Positions 34,201 to 43,200 of a stretch of DNA of 64,000 nucleotides are shown here, piece by piece. The notes below the pieces were generated by a model. It ran no database searches and had not been told where the DNA came from. It was given only the letters and a program-made list of their open reading frames with translations. The stretch spans positions 56,993,766 to 57,057,765 of the forward strand of contig NC_072801.1 of the NCBI RefSeq assembly GCF_028583425.1, read 5' to 3'. Position 1 is the first letter of the stretch; the number at the start of each line of letters is the position of its first letter. The translations under genes and the position numbers were made by a program. This DNA comes from Eublepharis macularius. Lineage: Eukaryota; Chordata; Lepidosauria; Squamata; Eublepharidae.

Positions 34201-34459
34201 GAAACTGCCTGATACTTTCAATGAAGCCAAATTTATCACCTTCAGCATGTTGCTATTTTGCAGTGTGTGGTTGTCCTTTGTTCCAACTTACCTGAGCACG
34301 AAAGGAAAATATATGGTAGCTGTGGAGATTTTCTCTATCTTATCTTCCAGTGCTGGCTTGCTTAGTTTAATTTTTTTCCCTAAATGCTATATCATTTGGT
34401 TGAGGCCTGACTTAAACAACAGGGAAGGGTTAATAAGGGGGAAAAGTCAAAGCACATAA
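24996..34459 (+). CDS. Vomeronasal type-2 receptor (V2R) gene 1, six exons, intact
   Basis: Class C GPCR of vomeronasal sensory neurons that detects peptide or protein chemosignals through a Venus-flytrap domain. Exons are 24,996-25,210, 27,503-27,794, 30,197-31,057, 32,000-32,227, 32,379-32,505 and 33,549-34,459. All have GT/AG borders, the phases agree, and the joined frame is 877 aa with no stop. Residues 1-~18 are a signal peptide. The ANF-receptor-like domain spans ~25-532 ([40 protein letters not shown]). A nine-cysteine NCD3G linker lies at ~533-590, and seven TM helices at ~600-860 end in [14 protein letters not shown]. The six-exon layout and length are standard for V2Rs. Intron 2 carries a Penelope relic and intron 5 a small hAT element. 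It is probably functional. Confidence 0.92.
25545..25640 (-). repeat. Old tRNA-derived SINE remnant in intron 1
   Basis: GGGATTGATCTTGGGGTTTCAGCATGCAAAATGC is the decayed complement of a tRNA-like SINE head (B-box GGTTCAATCCC type). A matching remnant sits in intron 1 of gene 2 (37,555-37,650), so the insertion predates the gene duplication. Confidence 0.55.
25925..26940 (+). repeat. Diverged ~175-bp tandem repeat, about 6 units, V2R gene 1 intron 1
   Basis: The marker (T)AACTCATCnGAAA recurs near 25,928, 26,081, 26,220, 26,409, 26,585 and 26,761. It is accompanied by AAAATTGGCAGCCAGCTTCAGGATGAT and CCATGCTATTTGCAATGG-like blocks. Copies are strongly diverged, with small length changes. It is absent from intron 1 of gene 2. 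Confidence 0.75.
27005..27235 (+). repeat. tRNA-related SINE in V2R gene 1 intron 1
   Basis: The head CATCTGGTGTAGTAGTTAGAG has an A-box-like start. The body has GAAGCTTGCTGGCTGATCTTGGG and the end has GCTGCTTTGGGCCCTTATTGGGGAGAAA. It is the same family as 40,530-40,745 and shared with the relic at 10,600. Confidence 0.75.
27503..27794 (+). CDS. V2R gene 1 exon 2
   Basis: Acceptor CATTCCAG, donor CAG|GTAAAA, phase 0 at the 3' end. Encodes [19 protein letters not shown] through [15 protein letters not shown], lobe I of the ligand-binding domain. Confidence 0.92.
28420..29860 (-). pseudogene. Penelope-like retroelement reverse transcriptase, decayed, in V2R gene 1 intron 2
   Basis: Minus-strand fragments in order are [44 protein letters not shown] (the RT Y-x-DD box) and [27 protein letters not shown] and [12 protein letters not shown] follow. 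These are the fingers, palm, thumb and linker of a Penelope-like ORF, broken by stops and frameshifts. The GIY-YIG nuclease that should follow is missing. It lies antisense to the receptor gene and between its exons, so it does not harm the mRNA. 28,140-28,420 and 29,860-30,196 show nothing recognised. Confidence 0.85.
30197..31057 (+). CDS. V2R gene 1 exon 3
   Basis: The large ectodomain exon, 287 codons, the same length as in gene 2. Acceptor TCTTTAG, donor CAG|GTAAGG. It includes [31 protein letters not shown] and [20 protein letters not shown]. Confidence 0.94.
31058..31999 (+). other. V2R gene 1 intron 3
   Basis: Non-coding. 31,270-31,370 carries a decayed copy of the palindromic repeat also seen at 38,217-38,303 (GCAATCCTAAAAAGATTTAC, GGACTCTGCTTAGGG). 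31,434-31,470 holds fragments that look like hAT termini (TAGGGGTGTGCA, TAGAGGTGGGCAC). The rest is unassigned. Confidence 0.5.
32000..32227 (+). CDS. V2R gene 1 exon 4
   Basis: 76 codons from [12 protein letters not shown] to WPSSFNQ; acceptor CCTTCTAG, donor CAG|GTAGGG. Gene 2 has three more codons in this exon. Confidence 0.9.
32379..32505 (+). CDS. V2R gene 1 exon 5 (cysteine-rich linker)
   Basis: 127 bases encoding six of the nine linker cysteines ([17 protein letters not shown]). Acceptor TTGATTAG, donor AAGG|GTAAG, phase 1. Confidence 0.92.
32873..33257. mobile_element. Non-autonomous hAT element with 8-bp target duplication
   Basis: The left end is CAGGGCTTTTTTTCAGCTGG and the right end is the complement of CAGGGCTTTTTTTCTGGG. 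The direct repeat CACTTAAC flanks it exactly at 32,865-32,872 and 33,258-33,265. It is 385 bp with no transposase and lies in V2R gene 1 intron 5. The end sequence differs from the long hAT copies, so another hAT must have mobilised it. Confidence 0.93.
33549..34459 (+). CDS. V2R gene 1 exon 6 (seven-transmembrane domain)
   Basis: Acceptor TTTTTCAG. It begins DMNDCYKCP (the last linker cysteines), then seven hydrophobic helices, including [19 protein letters not shown] (TM3) and [20 protein letters not shown] (TM6). It ends at a TAA stop after a short tail. Confidence 0.95.
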
Positions 34460-34639
34460 TTACCATTTCTTCTCTTCAGTAGTACAGAGATGCCTTTGCT
34501 CACATTCAATTGTTTCTGAGTTTAGTTCCCAGGTAAAAATCATCGCTCTAGTTTCATCCCTATCTTGGAATCTATGTGAAGAATGAGGGGAAGGTTTTGG
34601 CCATTGTTCTTTTCCTTCTCTCTTATTCAGTTATGTGTC

Positions 34640-35370
34640 TGGTTTGCAGGCTCTCACCCATTCCCAGATATTGACATGTACTCAATGCCTAAAATTATAC
34701 TGGAGTGTAATAAAGATGGGGTGGCTACATTTTACACTGTCTATAGTCCAAATTAGGTCCAAGAAGAAGCGCCTGACACAAGTTTGGTGAAGTTAGTGCA
34801 ACTGCTGTCACACAGTGGTGCAAATAGGAACCTGTGTGGCTGTTTTAGGTCATGAAAACAGTGCAGAAGGAAAGGCGGAAGCCCCTCCTCCTCTACGTCC
34901 TACTAATAAGCTGATTTTAGCCTCAGTTTGCTCAGGAATGTTAGATCCCCAATATCTCATATGAGTCTAATGGAACACAGCTGTGCCAAGGGGTTATGTT
35001 GATGTCATGTCATGTCTAGAAATTCCTTAGGGAAAATGGGCTTTCTGGTTGTTATTTGCATGTTTGTCCCCCACCCCCTCTGGAGGTTATTGGGCAGTTT
35101 CAACAAAGCCAAGTGTATCTCTTGCAGCATGCTGGTGTTTTATTCTGTTTGATTGTCCTCTGTTCCAAACTTCTTCAGTGCTAAAGGAAACATATGGCAA
35201 TCCTGGAGATCTTCTCTAGTTTTTCTTCCAGTGCTGGACTACTGGGATGCAATATTTCCATATGCACTACTTGTGAAACATCATCCCTACATTCAGGCAC
35301 CTTTATCAAGAAAAACCTATGCTGTTAATGGAATATCTATTCTGAATTTCTAATTCGCCCTTCAAAAATA
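34640..35370 (+). pseudogene. Decayed second V2R 7TM exon downstream of gene 1
   Basis: 34,650-34,750 translates to FPDIDMYSMPKIILECN-like residues matching the extracellular loop before TM5. 35,095-35,260 gives FNKAKCISCSMLVFYSV, a stop, then SSVPNFFSAKGN-like residues matching TM6-TM7. Several frameshifts and stops occur, and there are no upstream exons between it and gene 1. The same kind of relic follows gene 2 (56,440-57,040), and their 3' ends share CTTTATCAAGAAAAACC-like sequence. Confidence 0.8.
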
Positions 35371-35489
35371 GGCTCTAGTCCTTAGAAAACAACCCTAAAG
35401 CTGCATCCAAAATTACTGCGTTATAATACTTTGTGTAGTGGACTGTCTGCCCCCAACATTGCATTTAGCGTTGTTGTGGGATTGTAGCT

Positions 35490-36720
35490 TTAATTTGTTG
35501 GGGTTTATGGTTCTAAATAAACTTAGCAATCACTACCACTTTGTCAAGGGAGTCATGATCAGAAGAACACCCAAGAACAAGAGTTTTATATGTGGATCAA
35601 TATACCCTAGACTGTAGAAATCAGGCCAAATAAGAAAACTTTAATGTAATGACACGGAATGTACTGGGAAGAATGTTAGATAGACATAGGAGAGTCAGAT
35701 TCAAATCTTCATTCAGCAATGATACTGACTGGATGAGTTTACAACAGTCACTCTCTCAGCCTTACTATACAAGGTTATTGTAAGAACAACAAATTGGACC
35801 TCTTGGCTGGCTGGCAAAGGCTACTAAGGCTGGGGGCCATTTTTGCCACCCCGGAAGGGGAAAGTGCCAGCGTCTTCCCAACCATCTGGGTACTTGGCAG
35901 GGGGTGGAACTAGAGATAGGCACGAACCTGAATACGATGCAAAAAAACCCCACAGCCCGGTTTGGGGCTCACGAACCAGTGGTTTGTGGAAGCTCCATTC
36001 CATGAACTTCCACGAACTGGTTACTGGTTCGTTTGGGTCGTATTTGTTTTGGAAAGGGGCAGTTTAAATGGCCATTTCCCTGGGGAAATGGCCATTTAAA
36101 CTTTTCCTGCCAGTTGCAAGCAGGTCCCTTTAAACTATCAGCTGGCAGGCAGCAGGGGGGATCCCCCCTCACTGCCTGCCAGCTGATAGTTTAAAGGGAC
36201 CTGCTGCTTGCAAGCAGGAGGGCCCTTTAAATGACACACAAACCCCAGCCCTTCGACAATTTGCAGTTAATGTTGGAGTTAATGTTGCTGTCAAATAAAA
36301 AGTGGCCCATTAGTAGCCCAAGCCTTGTGCCTGCCTCTATGTGTCTGTCTGTCAGAAGACTGGGGGCGGGGGCAATAGAGGAGGGGAAAATCATATATAC
36401 ATTCAGAAGGATGGTAGGAAAAAGTTACTAGATAAGAATTGGTCCAGGACGGTTCTTTGCCTAGTCAATGGATGAAGATTTTCCACACTGATCTAAACAA
36501 ATAATACAAAAATCATCGTACTAAATTTTTATACCAAGATACTGGAAGCTTTTTTAAAATGTTAAACTTCTGCCCTCTACCAATATTCATTTGATGTTCT
36601 AGTAGGTCAGTCTTAGGAGACGGTTCCATTCTTTCTGACTCCAGATAATAAATTTGTAATCCTCTCTTCAGAAGTGAAAAACATGTTTTCTTCTGAAATT
36701 CTCCTGAGAATCAATACCTG
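35490..36720 (+). repeat. V2R downstream duplicated flank with SINE remnant
   Basis: It matches 15,060-15,640 plus 23,700-23,760 on one side and 57,630-57,945 on the other. A SINE remnant (35,665-35,795) is present in all three. A hAT-like fragment (35,911 onward) interrupts only this copy. Confidence 0.7.
35911..36300 (+). mobile_element. hAT-like fragment with internal inverted repeat
   Basis: It starts TAGAGATAGGCACGAACC, the same end as the element at 44,978. 36,060-36,235 holds inverted repeats: GGGCAGTTTAAATGGCCATTT with its complement, and GTCCCTTTAAACTATCAGC with its complement. No right terminus is found, so it is probably truncated. Confidence 0.65.
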
Positions 36721-37038
36721 TGGTCATTTCTTCAACTTTAAAAAACAGAAAATCATAATTTAACATGTCGCTTGTCTGAATCCCTGAGGACATTTTGTGT
36801 GCTCATGTGTAACTAGTAACACAGACTGTGAAACATGGTAGAAATATAACTCTTCACATCTGGACCACAGACTAGAGACTAGAAATGGGCTTTTGATCTC
36901 TACGTTATTTTAATCCTCAGACTTCAAGTCTATCATTAGAGAGAATGTTCTTTCTATCTGTGGTAACCTTGGAAATAGCAACAATAGCGCAGTAGGTAGT
37001 AAAAGCAGGATTAGCGGCAGGAGAGATTTCTCCTGGAG

Positions 37039-37253
37039 ATGAAGTTCTTACTGTTCTTGCAGCTGGTTCTTCTTTCTCCCAGGATAAGCAATACTCTCAT
37101 TGTTAAGTGCAGGATTAGAGATCCACACCCTCCAGTCCAAGAATATCATCAGCCAGGAGACTTCTTTGTTGGGGGCATTGCTTCTCAGAGCTTCGACATC
37201 AATCCAACAGAATTTGACAAATATCCCCAGCCAGCATTGGTTGGAGATCTAAT
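37039..37253 (+). CDS. V2R gene 2 exon 1
   Basis: Signal peptide and first ectodomain residues ([22 protein letters not shown]). 215 bases, the same length as in gene 1; donor AAT|GTAAGC, phase 2. Confidence 0.9.
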
Positions 37254-40200
37254 GTAAGCTTTTATTTATTTGTTTGTTTGTTTGTTTGTTTATTTATTTA
37301 TTTTGTCTACCTGAGTCCTAGGAGCAAAGGTCTATTACATTTATATTGTATAATGTGTCAATATTTGTTGATCTAATATTCTACAATCATATCTATTAGT
37401 TTGCCTTCCTTCCCTATGCCACAAAACTACATATGCAGCTACTGTATTTGAAGTCAGATTAGTACAGCATTTAACACAATACTGTCAGTCCTGTCTGGCT
37501 TTAAGTCCCCATGGTTTCCAACACTGATAGATCTTTCCCAACACTGGTTAGTTGTAATCTGTTAACTGGATGTACTAGAGATGGATCCTAGGACTTTCTG
37601 AGCGCAAAGTGAGTTCTCTGCAGCTGAGGGGCAAGCCATCCCCATAGCCTTTCTAACAACTAGTATATATGGTCTTTCCCATCATTAGTATGAACAATCT
37701 TTTTTTTTCATTTCCTCCAAATAAATTTGTTTTAAACTCTCCCTGAGTCTGTATGAAGTTGTTTCATAAATGAGGCAGATAAACACACTCCAGTTTTATG
37801 AACCTTTGGGGCTTAACCAGCCCATAGATTTTAAATTATCCCCTGGATCAACCACATATTTTCCTACAATCATCTTTGGAGATGTATGATCCCATGTAAA
37901 AAGTTTATTTTAAGCAGAGACAATGCTAAGGTATTTTAAGCAGGAACAATATGGATTAAGTGTTGTGAACGTAATAGAGCCTGACTAAATCCTTTTTTTA
38001 AAAAAAGTTTCTCCCGATTCCTTAGGAAACAGCATTTCTCCCAGCCAATCTTAGCCCTGTGACAAGTGAGGCGACTTGCCTTGGCCAATCACACAGTCTT
38101 TCTTGGGGAAAGCCTTCGCTTATTTTCTGTGAACTATGCCTGTCACAGATGGACAGATGGACAGAGAGATGGATGGATCCCTTTATTATTATTATTACTC
38201 ATCTCAGAAACAAATAATGAAGTCCTAAGCAGATTTACTCCAGTCTAAACCCATTTAAATCAATGGGCTTAGAATGAAGTAACTGTGTTTAGGATTTCAC
38301 TGAAAGCCTGTTTCAACAAAGATGGTTTAGGCACATTTTAATATAATGATGAAGAATATGATGTGACTAGCAACAGAGCCCATTGTGTGAAAAAAATACA
38401 ACGTGCTCTAGAAAACTGATTTGGCTGGCCATGGGGCCCTGGAGCACTCTTGCACTCCTCAGTGGTCTGACTTGGCCCCGATTCAGCCTGATTCAGGCTG
38501 CTGCAGAGGCCAGGAGTGCCACCTGAGTGGAGCAAGGGGCCCCCTGTGCTCCACAGCGGGCCTACTGGGAGTGCACCCGGGCCATGGGAGTGCACCATAC
38601 CACCAGGGAGGTGTGTTCTCCCACCCTTTCCCACGCCAACCTGGTAAGTGGGGGCAGAGGGTAGCATGGCCCTCCCAAGGCCCTGCTGGACAGCTGCAGC
38701 AGCCTCTGCAGGCCCTCCAAAGCAAGCTGTGTTGCCTAGGACTCAACTTTTATTTCCATGGAGCGGCGTGCAAGTGCACCTGCACAGGGATAAAAGATGA
38801 GTCATTGTCGCCAACACGGCTTCCCTTTTTAAAAGTAAGATGATTTTTAAAATGTGAAATATCCTACTGTTAAAGTATCCAACTTTCATTTTAGCACCGT
38901 ACCTAAGAATTACCAGCACATTTTGGCCTTGGTATTTGCTGTAAAAGAAATCAATGAAAACCCTCGGATCTTACCCAATGTCACCTTTGGCTTTCAAGTC
39001 TATGACAGCTATTTCAGTGCAAAGCCAACCTATCATGCCACAATGCAACTTATGTCCACCCCAAAGGCATTTGTCCCTAACTTTAAATGTGACACCCAGA
39101 ATAAGCTGCTAGCAATCATTGGGGGGTTGGACTCCCAAACTTCCCTTGATGTGGCAACAGTATTGGGACTCTACAAGATTCCACAGGTAAGATAGGCAAG
39201 TATTTTGGTATTTGACACATCAGTTAATAAATTATTTGTTCTTCACAATTGATAGTTGGGTTGAAGAAACAATTGAATGTGTTTTAAATGTTCAGAAAGA
39301 CTTTACCTTTGTGTGAATGTCAGAGAGAGAGAAAGAAACTTGGTTTTGTGGTTCTTGTATAAATAAGGTAAAATGGGCAAGGACTCTAAATATAATTCAT
39401 GCAGAAAAGCTTACAATCAAAGAAACAAGAGTATTAGTATTTTGAGACACAACATAACAGCATTTCATTTAGTGTCATAAATGTGTTCAAAATCCTTATT
39501 CATTTTATGTATTGTTGATGCTGGTAACAAATCAATAATTTTCCTTGTGATATGAGAACTTCCGTATTGGTAGGTCCCATACCACACCATAAACATCTGT
39601 AGGAAGAAATCCCATTCTACATTCTGACTTCATTTGAAGCAATGCTGCAAGGTTTCTTCTTTCTTCCATGGGTCTTTATTAAAGACACAAAACTGCAGGG
39701 AGGGATCATACAGATATTCAGTAGCAAACTGTTGCTACTTACTTCTCCACTCCAATTTCACCTAAATGCATTGGAAGTGCAGAGACCATGATGATTTGAT
39801 AGGGGTGAGCAAGCTGACCCAGTCAAGATGGCAGTTCTGTGAATGAAAGTAAAGCCAATATGTGGAGTTCAGCGTAATCTGAATGGACTTCTACTTCCCT
39901 GAAATATCAACTTTGTCATCTGAGGACGACTCCAGATGCTGCTCTGTCTATAGAACTCCGCCCTCCCCTCTCCACCTATATATCTGACCAGTTTCTTCTT
40001 GCCCTCCATGCATCTGACGAAGAGAACTGTGATTCTCGAAAGCTTATGCTACATTAAGGTTGGTTAGTCTTAAAGGTGCTACTGGACTCTTTTTGATTTT
40101 GCTACTACAGACTAACACGGCTAACTCCTCTGCATCTATAGAAAAATAGATGACTTGCAGTGCTTTCTAGCATTTAGCTGTTCAGCTACTGAGGACATTT

Positions 40201-43200
40201 CTGGAGAAAGGTGACCTGGCCAGTGTGTTTATAGACACTTTGGAAACATGCAGACTACTTTAATATAAAATGCTCCAGGTAAGCCTGCCAGTGAAGGCAG
40301 CTTGAAAATGTGAACAGAGAGAGGCTGCAGTGACCATTTAGCTCAGTAGGGTTTATCAGTGACACTACCTCCAAGTTATTTTCCCTGGGCCAGTTGAAGG
40401 GGCTGATATTGACCCTGGAAACCCTAAATATGTTGGACAAAGTTCACAATGGTCAGCCTCCACTGGTACAATCAAGCATGGATTCTGAGGCCATACAGGA
40501 GGTTTTGCTAAGGAAACCTGCTTTTTCACGGATTTAGGCCAGTGAGGTATAGTGGTTAAAGAATTGGACTAGGATGTGGGAGACCCAGGTTTGAATCCCC
40601 TTTCTGCCATAGAAATTCAATGGGGGACTTTGAGTCAGTCACACTTTCTCAGCTTAGCCTCCCTTGCAGGGTTGTTAGGAGTAAAAATGAGTTAAACTAC
40701 TTTGGGTTCCCATTGGGGAGAAAGGTAGAATATAAATGAAGTGAACAAACTTGCATTGATCTATGAAAAGCCTTTCTTGATGACCACTTCTAAATTATGG
40801 AAAACCTTAACTACTTATGAATCCCAAAATGCCTTCAATGTTGAATAAAGTTGTCATATTTCCATCTGAACTGCATTTTATTTAGGTTCTTTACAGGTTG
40901 TTTTGTAGCTTTTACTATGGGCAATAACTGATGGGAAAACATTATTATTCTATCTTCCCACTCTCCATCACCTCTAGATCATATATGGCTCTGCTCCTGT
41001 GACAGATACAAACCTTTCCCTCTACCAGATGTTCCCTAATGAAGCACTTCAGCATGCAGGGATTCTCTCTTTATTGCTTTATTTCAAGTGGACTTGGATT
41101 GGAGTCCTTGTTATGGATGATGAGAATGGAGAAAGAATTGTGCAAAGTTTACCTCCAGAGTTTTCCAAGCATGGAATCTGCATTGCATTCATAGGATATT
41201 GTCCCAGAGGAAATTTTGTTACTGAAGTTCCACGCATGCTGGAACGAGGGAAGAAAGTACATGATCAAATTGTGGGCAGCAGAGCAACAGTATTTATACT
41301 ATTTGGGAGATCTTATTCCGTCAATGACTTGATGTTGTTGCCAAATCTCTCAGATGGAGAAAATGGGTCATGGAAAGCAAAAGGCAAAGTGTGGATACTG
41401 ACAGCTCAGATGGAGTTTACTTCATATGTTTATCAAACAACTTGGGATGCTGATGAAACCCATGGTATTCTGGCCTTCACAGTACATTCCAGTGATCTTC
41501 CAGGATTTCAGAAATTTGTAGAGAGAAGAAACCCTTACAACACAAGAGAAGATGGCTTTATACAGAAGTTCTGGTGCCATGGCTTCAGCTGTAAATTCCC
41601 AAATCAAGTTCAGGGCCTGGATGAGAGAGAAGAGGGTGCAATTTGCACAGGACAAGAGAATCTGGAGAGCCTTCCTGGATCTTTTTTTGAAATGAGTATG
41701 ACTGGCCACAGCTACAGCATTTACGACGCAGTCTATGCTGTGGCCCATGCGGAACATGCCATGCTGTCATTCCAAACTAAACACAGAGGACTGATAAGTG
41801 GAGATGACTTGAATATTCGAGGGCGATACCAATGGCAGGTAAAGCAAATACAGGAGAGCATCAGTTTTGTAGATGAAAAAAGAGGCTCTATTTTATGTAG
41901 CAAACCAGCTCTCCAAGTTGTCGTTCTGCAAACATTCTCCTCTTCCTTTCTCTAGTTCATAGTTCACTGAACAGCCCTTGCAGTCTTTGTCATGGTCTGC
42001 AAATTGTAAACAATTCATTCAAATAGCTTGTTCTACTTTCTCTGGGACAAATACGTGATTTCTTCTTCTGTCACACTCCCATCACCTGAAACTGGTGCAT
42101 GGCATTATTCTGTAACTTCATTCATGATACCTGCAAGTTTTCTTTTTTGAAAATTCATCAGGTTGCTTTCCTTTCCATATCCCCTGCTTCCTTCCATGTG
42201 TCTAAGGAGCAGGAGAGCAGCATTAGGGATAAATATTCTGTTGGTCGGACAAACATCTTTGTAGTCTTCTTCATAGGTGTGCTGCCCAGCTCCAATATGG
42301 GATATTAAATCTGGGTATACACAAGCACATACACTGGTCGATATTTGTGGAAATATGAGAGAGGGGCCTTCACTAAACTGATCTTTATGGAACAAAGCAA
42401 GAAAAGCAAGAAGGGGAAGCAGTTTTTAAAATGACATAGGGAAAAATCAATTCCATAAAATCAGAGAATGCAGCCAAAAGCAATCAAACAATTTCTAGTG
42501 GAAGTGGTCACATTAGGCTAGATGTGTTCACTGATGGTTAGCTAAATTGGAGCTCACCAGTAATGTATGTATGATGTCCCTAAAAATGGAGGAGGGAGCA
42601 GGGGGGAAGAAAATGTACCACAGGTTGGGGAAGGAATGATTGGGTTGAAAACAAGAATTTGGGGGACGAAATAGGTAAGGGTTTAGGATGGGCTTCTGAA
42701 ACTTATCTGAGCAAGGCAGAGAGAATTGATGTGGTACCTAAGAGGAGCTGTTTTGGAGGGAAATGGAGAAGAGAGGGTATTACCCAAAGGGGAAGGTCTT
42801 CTTGTGAGTTGGGGGGAATTAGTAGCAAAGAGGAGGCAGTGAGAGATGGTACCTAGGGTATCTCAACCAATGTATATGAGGATTATCCCAGCTAGAGAAC
42901 TCCTTTCAATAAACAGACAGATGTTCCTAACAAAAGGGAATTTTTATTGAAAATAAAAATCAACGGCACACAACACATTCACAAAACATGCAACACACAT
43001 TCAAGGGTTAACTAGGAAAGAGAGTAAAGGTTGGTGGATAGTTACCACCCAGTGGTCCAAGAGAGAGGAGGAGTGTTGAAACAGCCAGTGCTTCAAGGCA
43101 GATGGGCTTCAACGGAGTTTGAAGGTGGAATGCTGAATCCAAGCATATACACAGTTCGGGCTGAGGGGCAGCCTATCTTATATCATGGAACCTACCTTGG

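Noticed and set aside
40999..41955. A 318-codon frame extending past V2R gene 2 exon 3
   Set aside because: The exon ends at the CAG|GTAAAG donor at 41,838, at the same place as in gene 1; the last 39 codons are intron.
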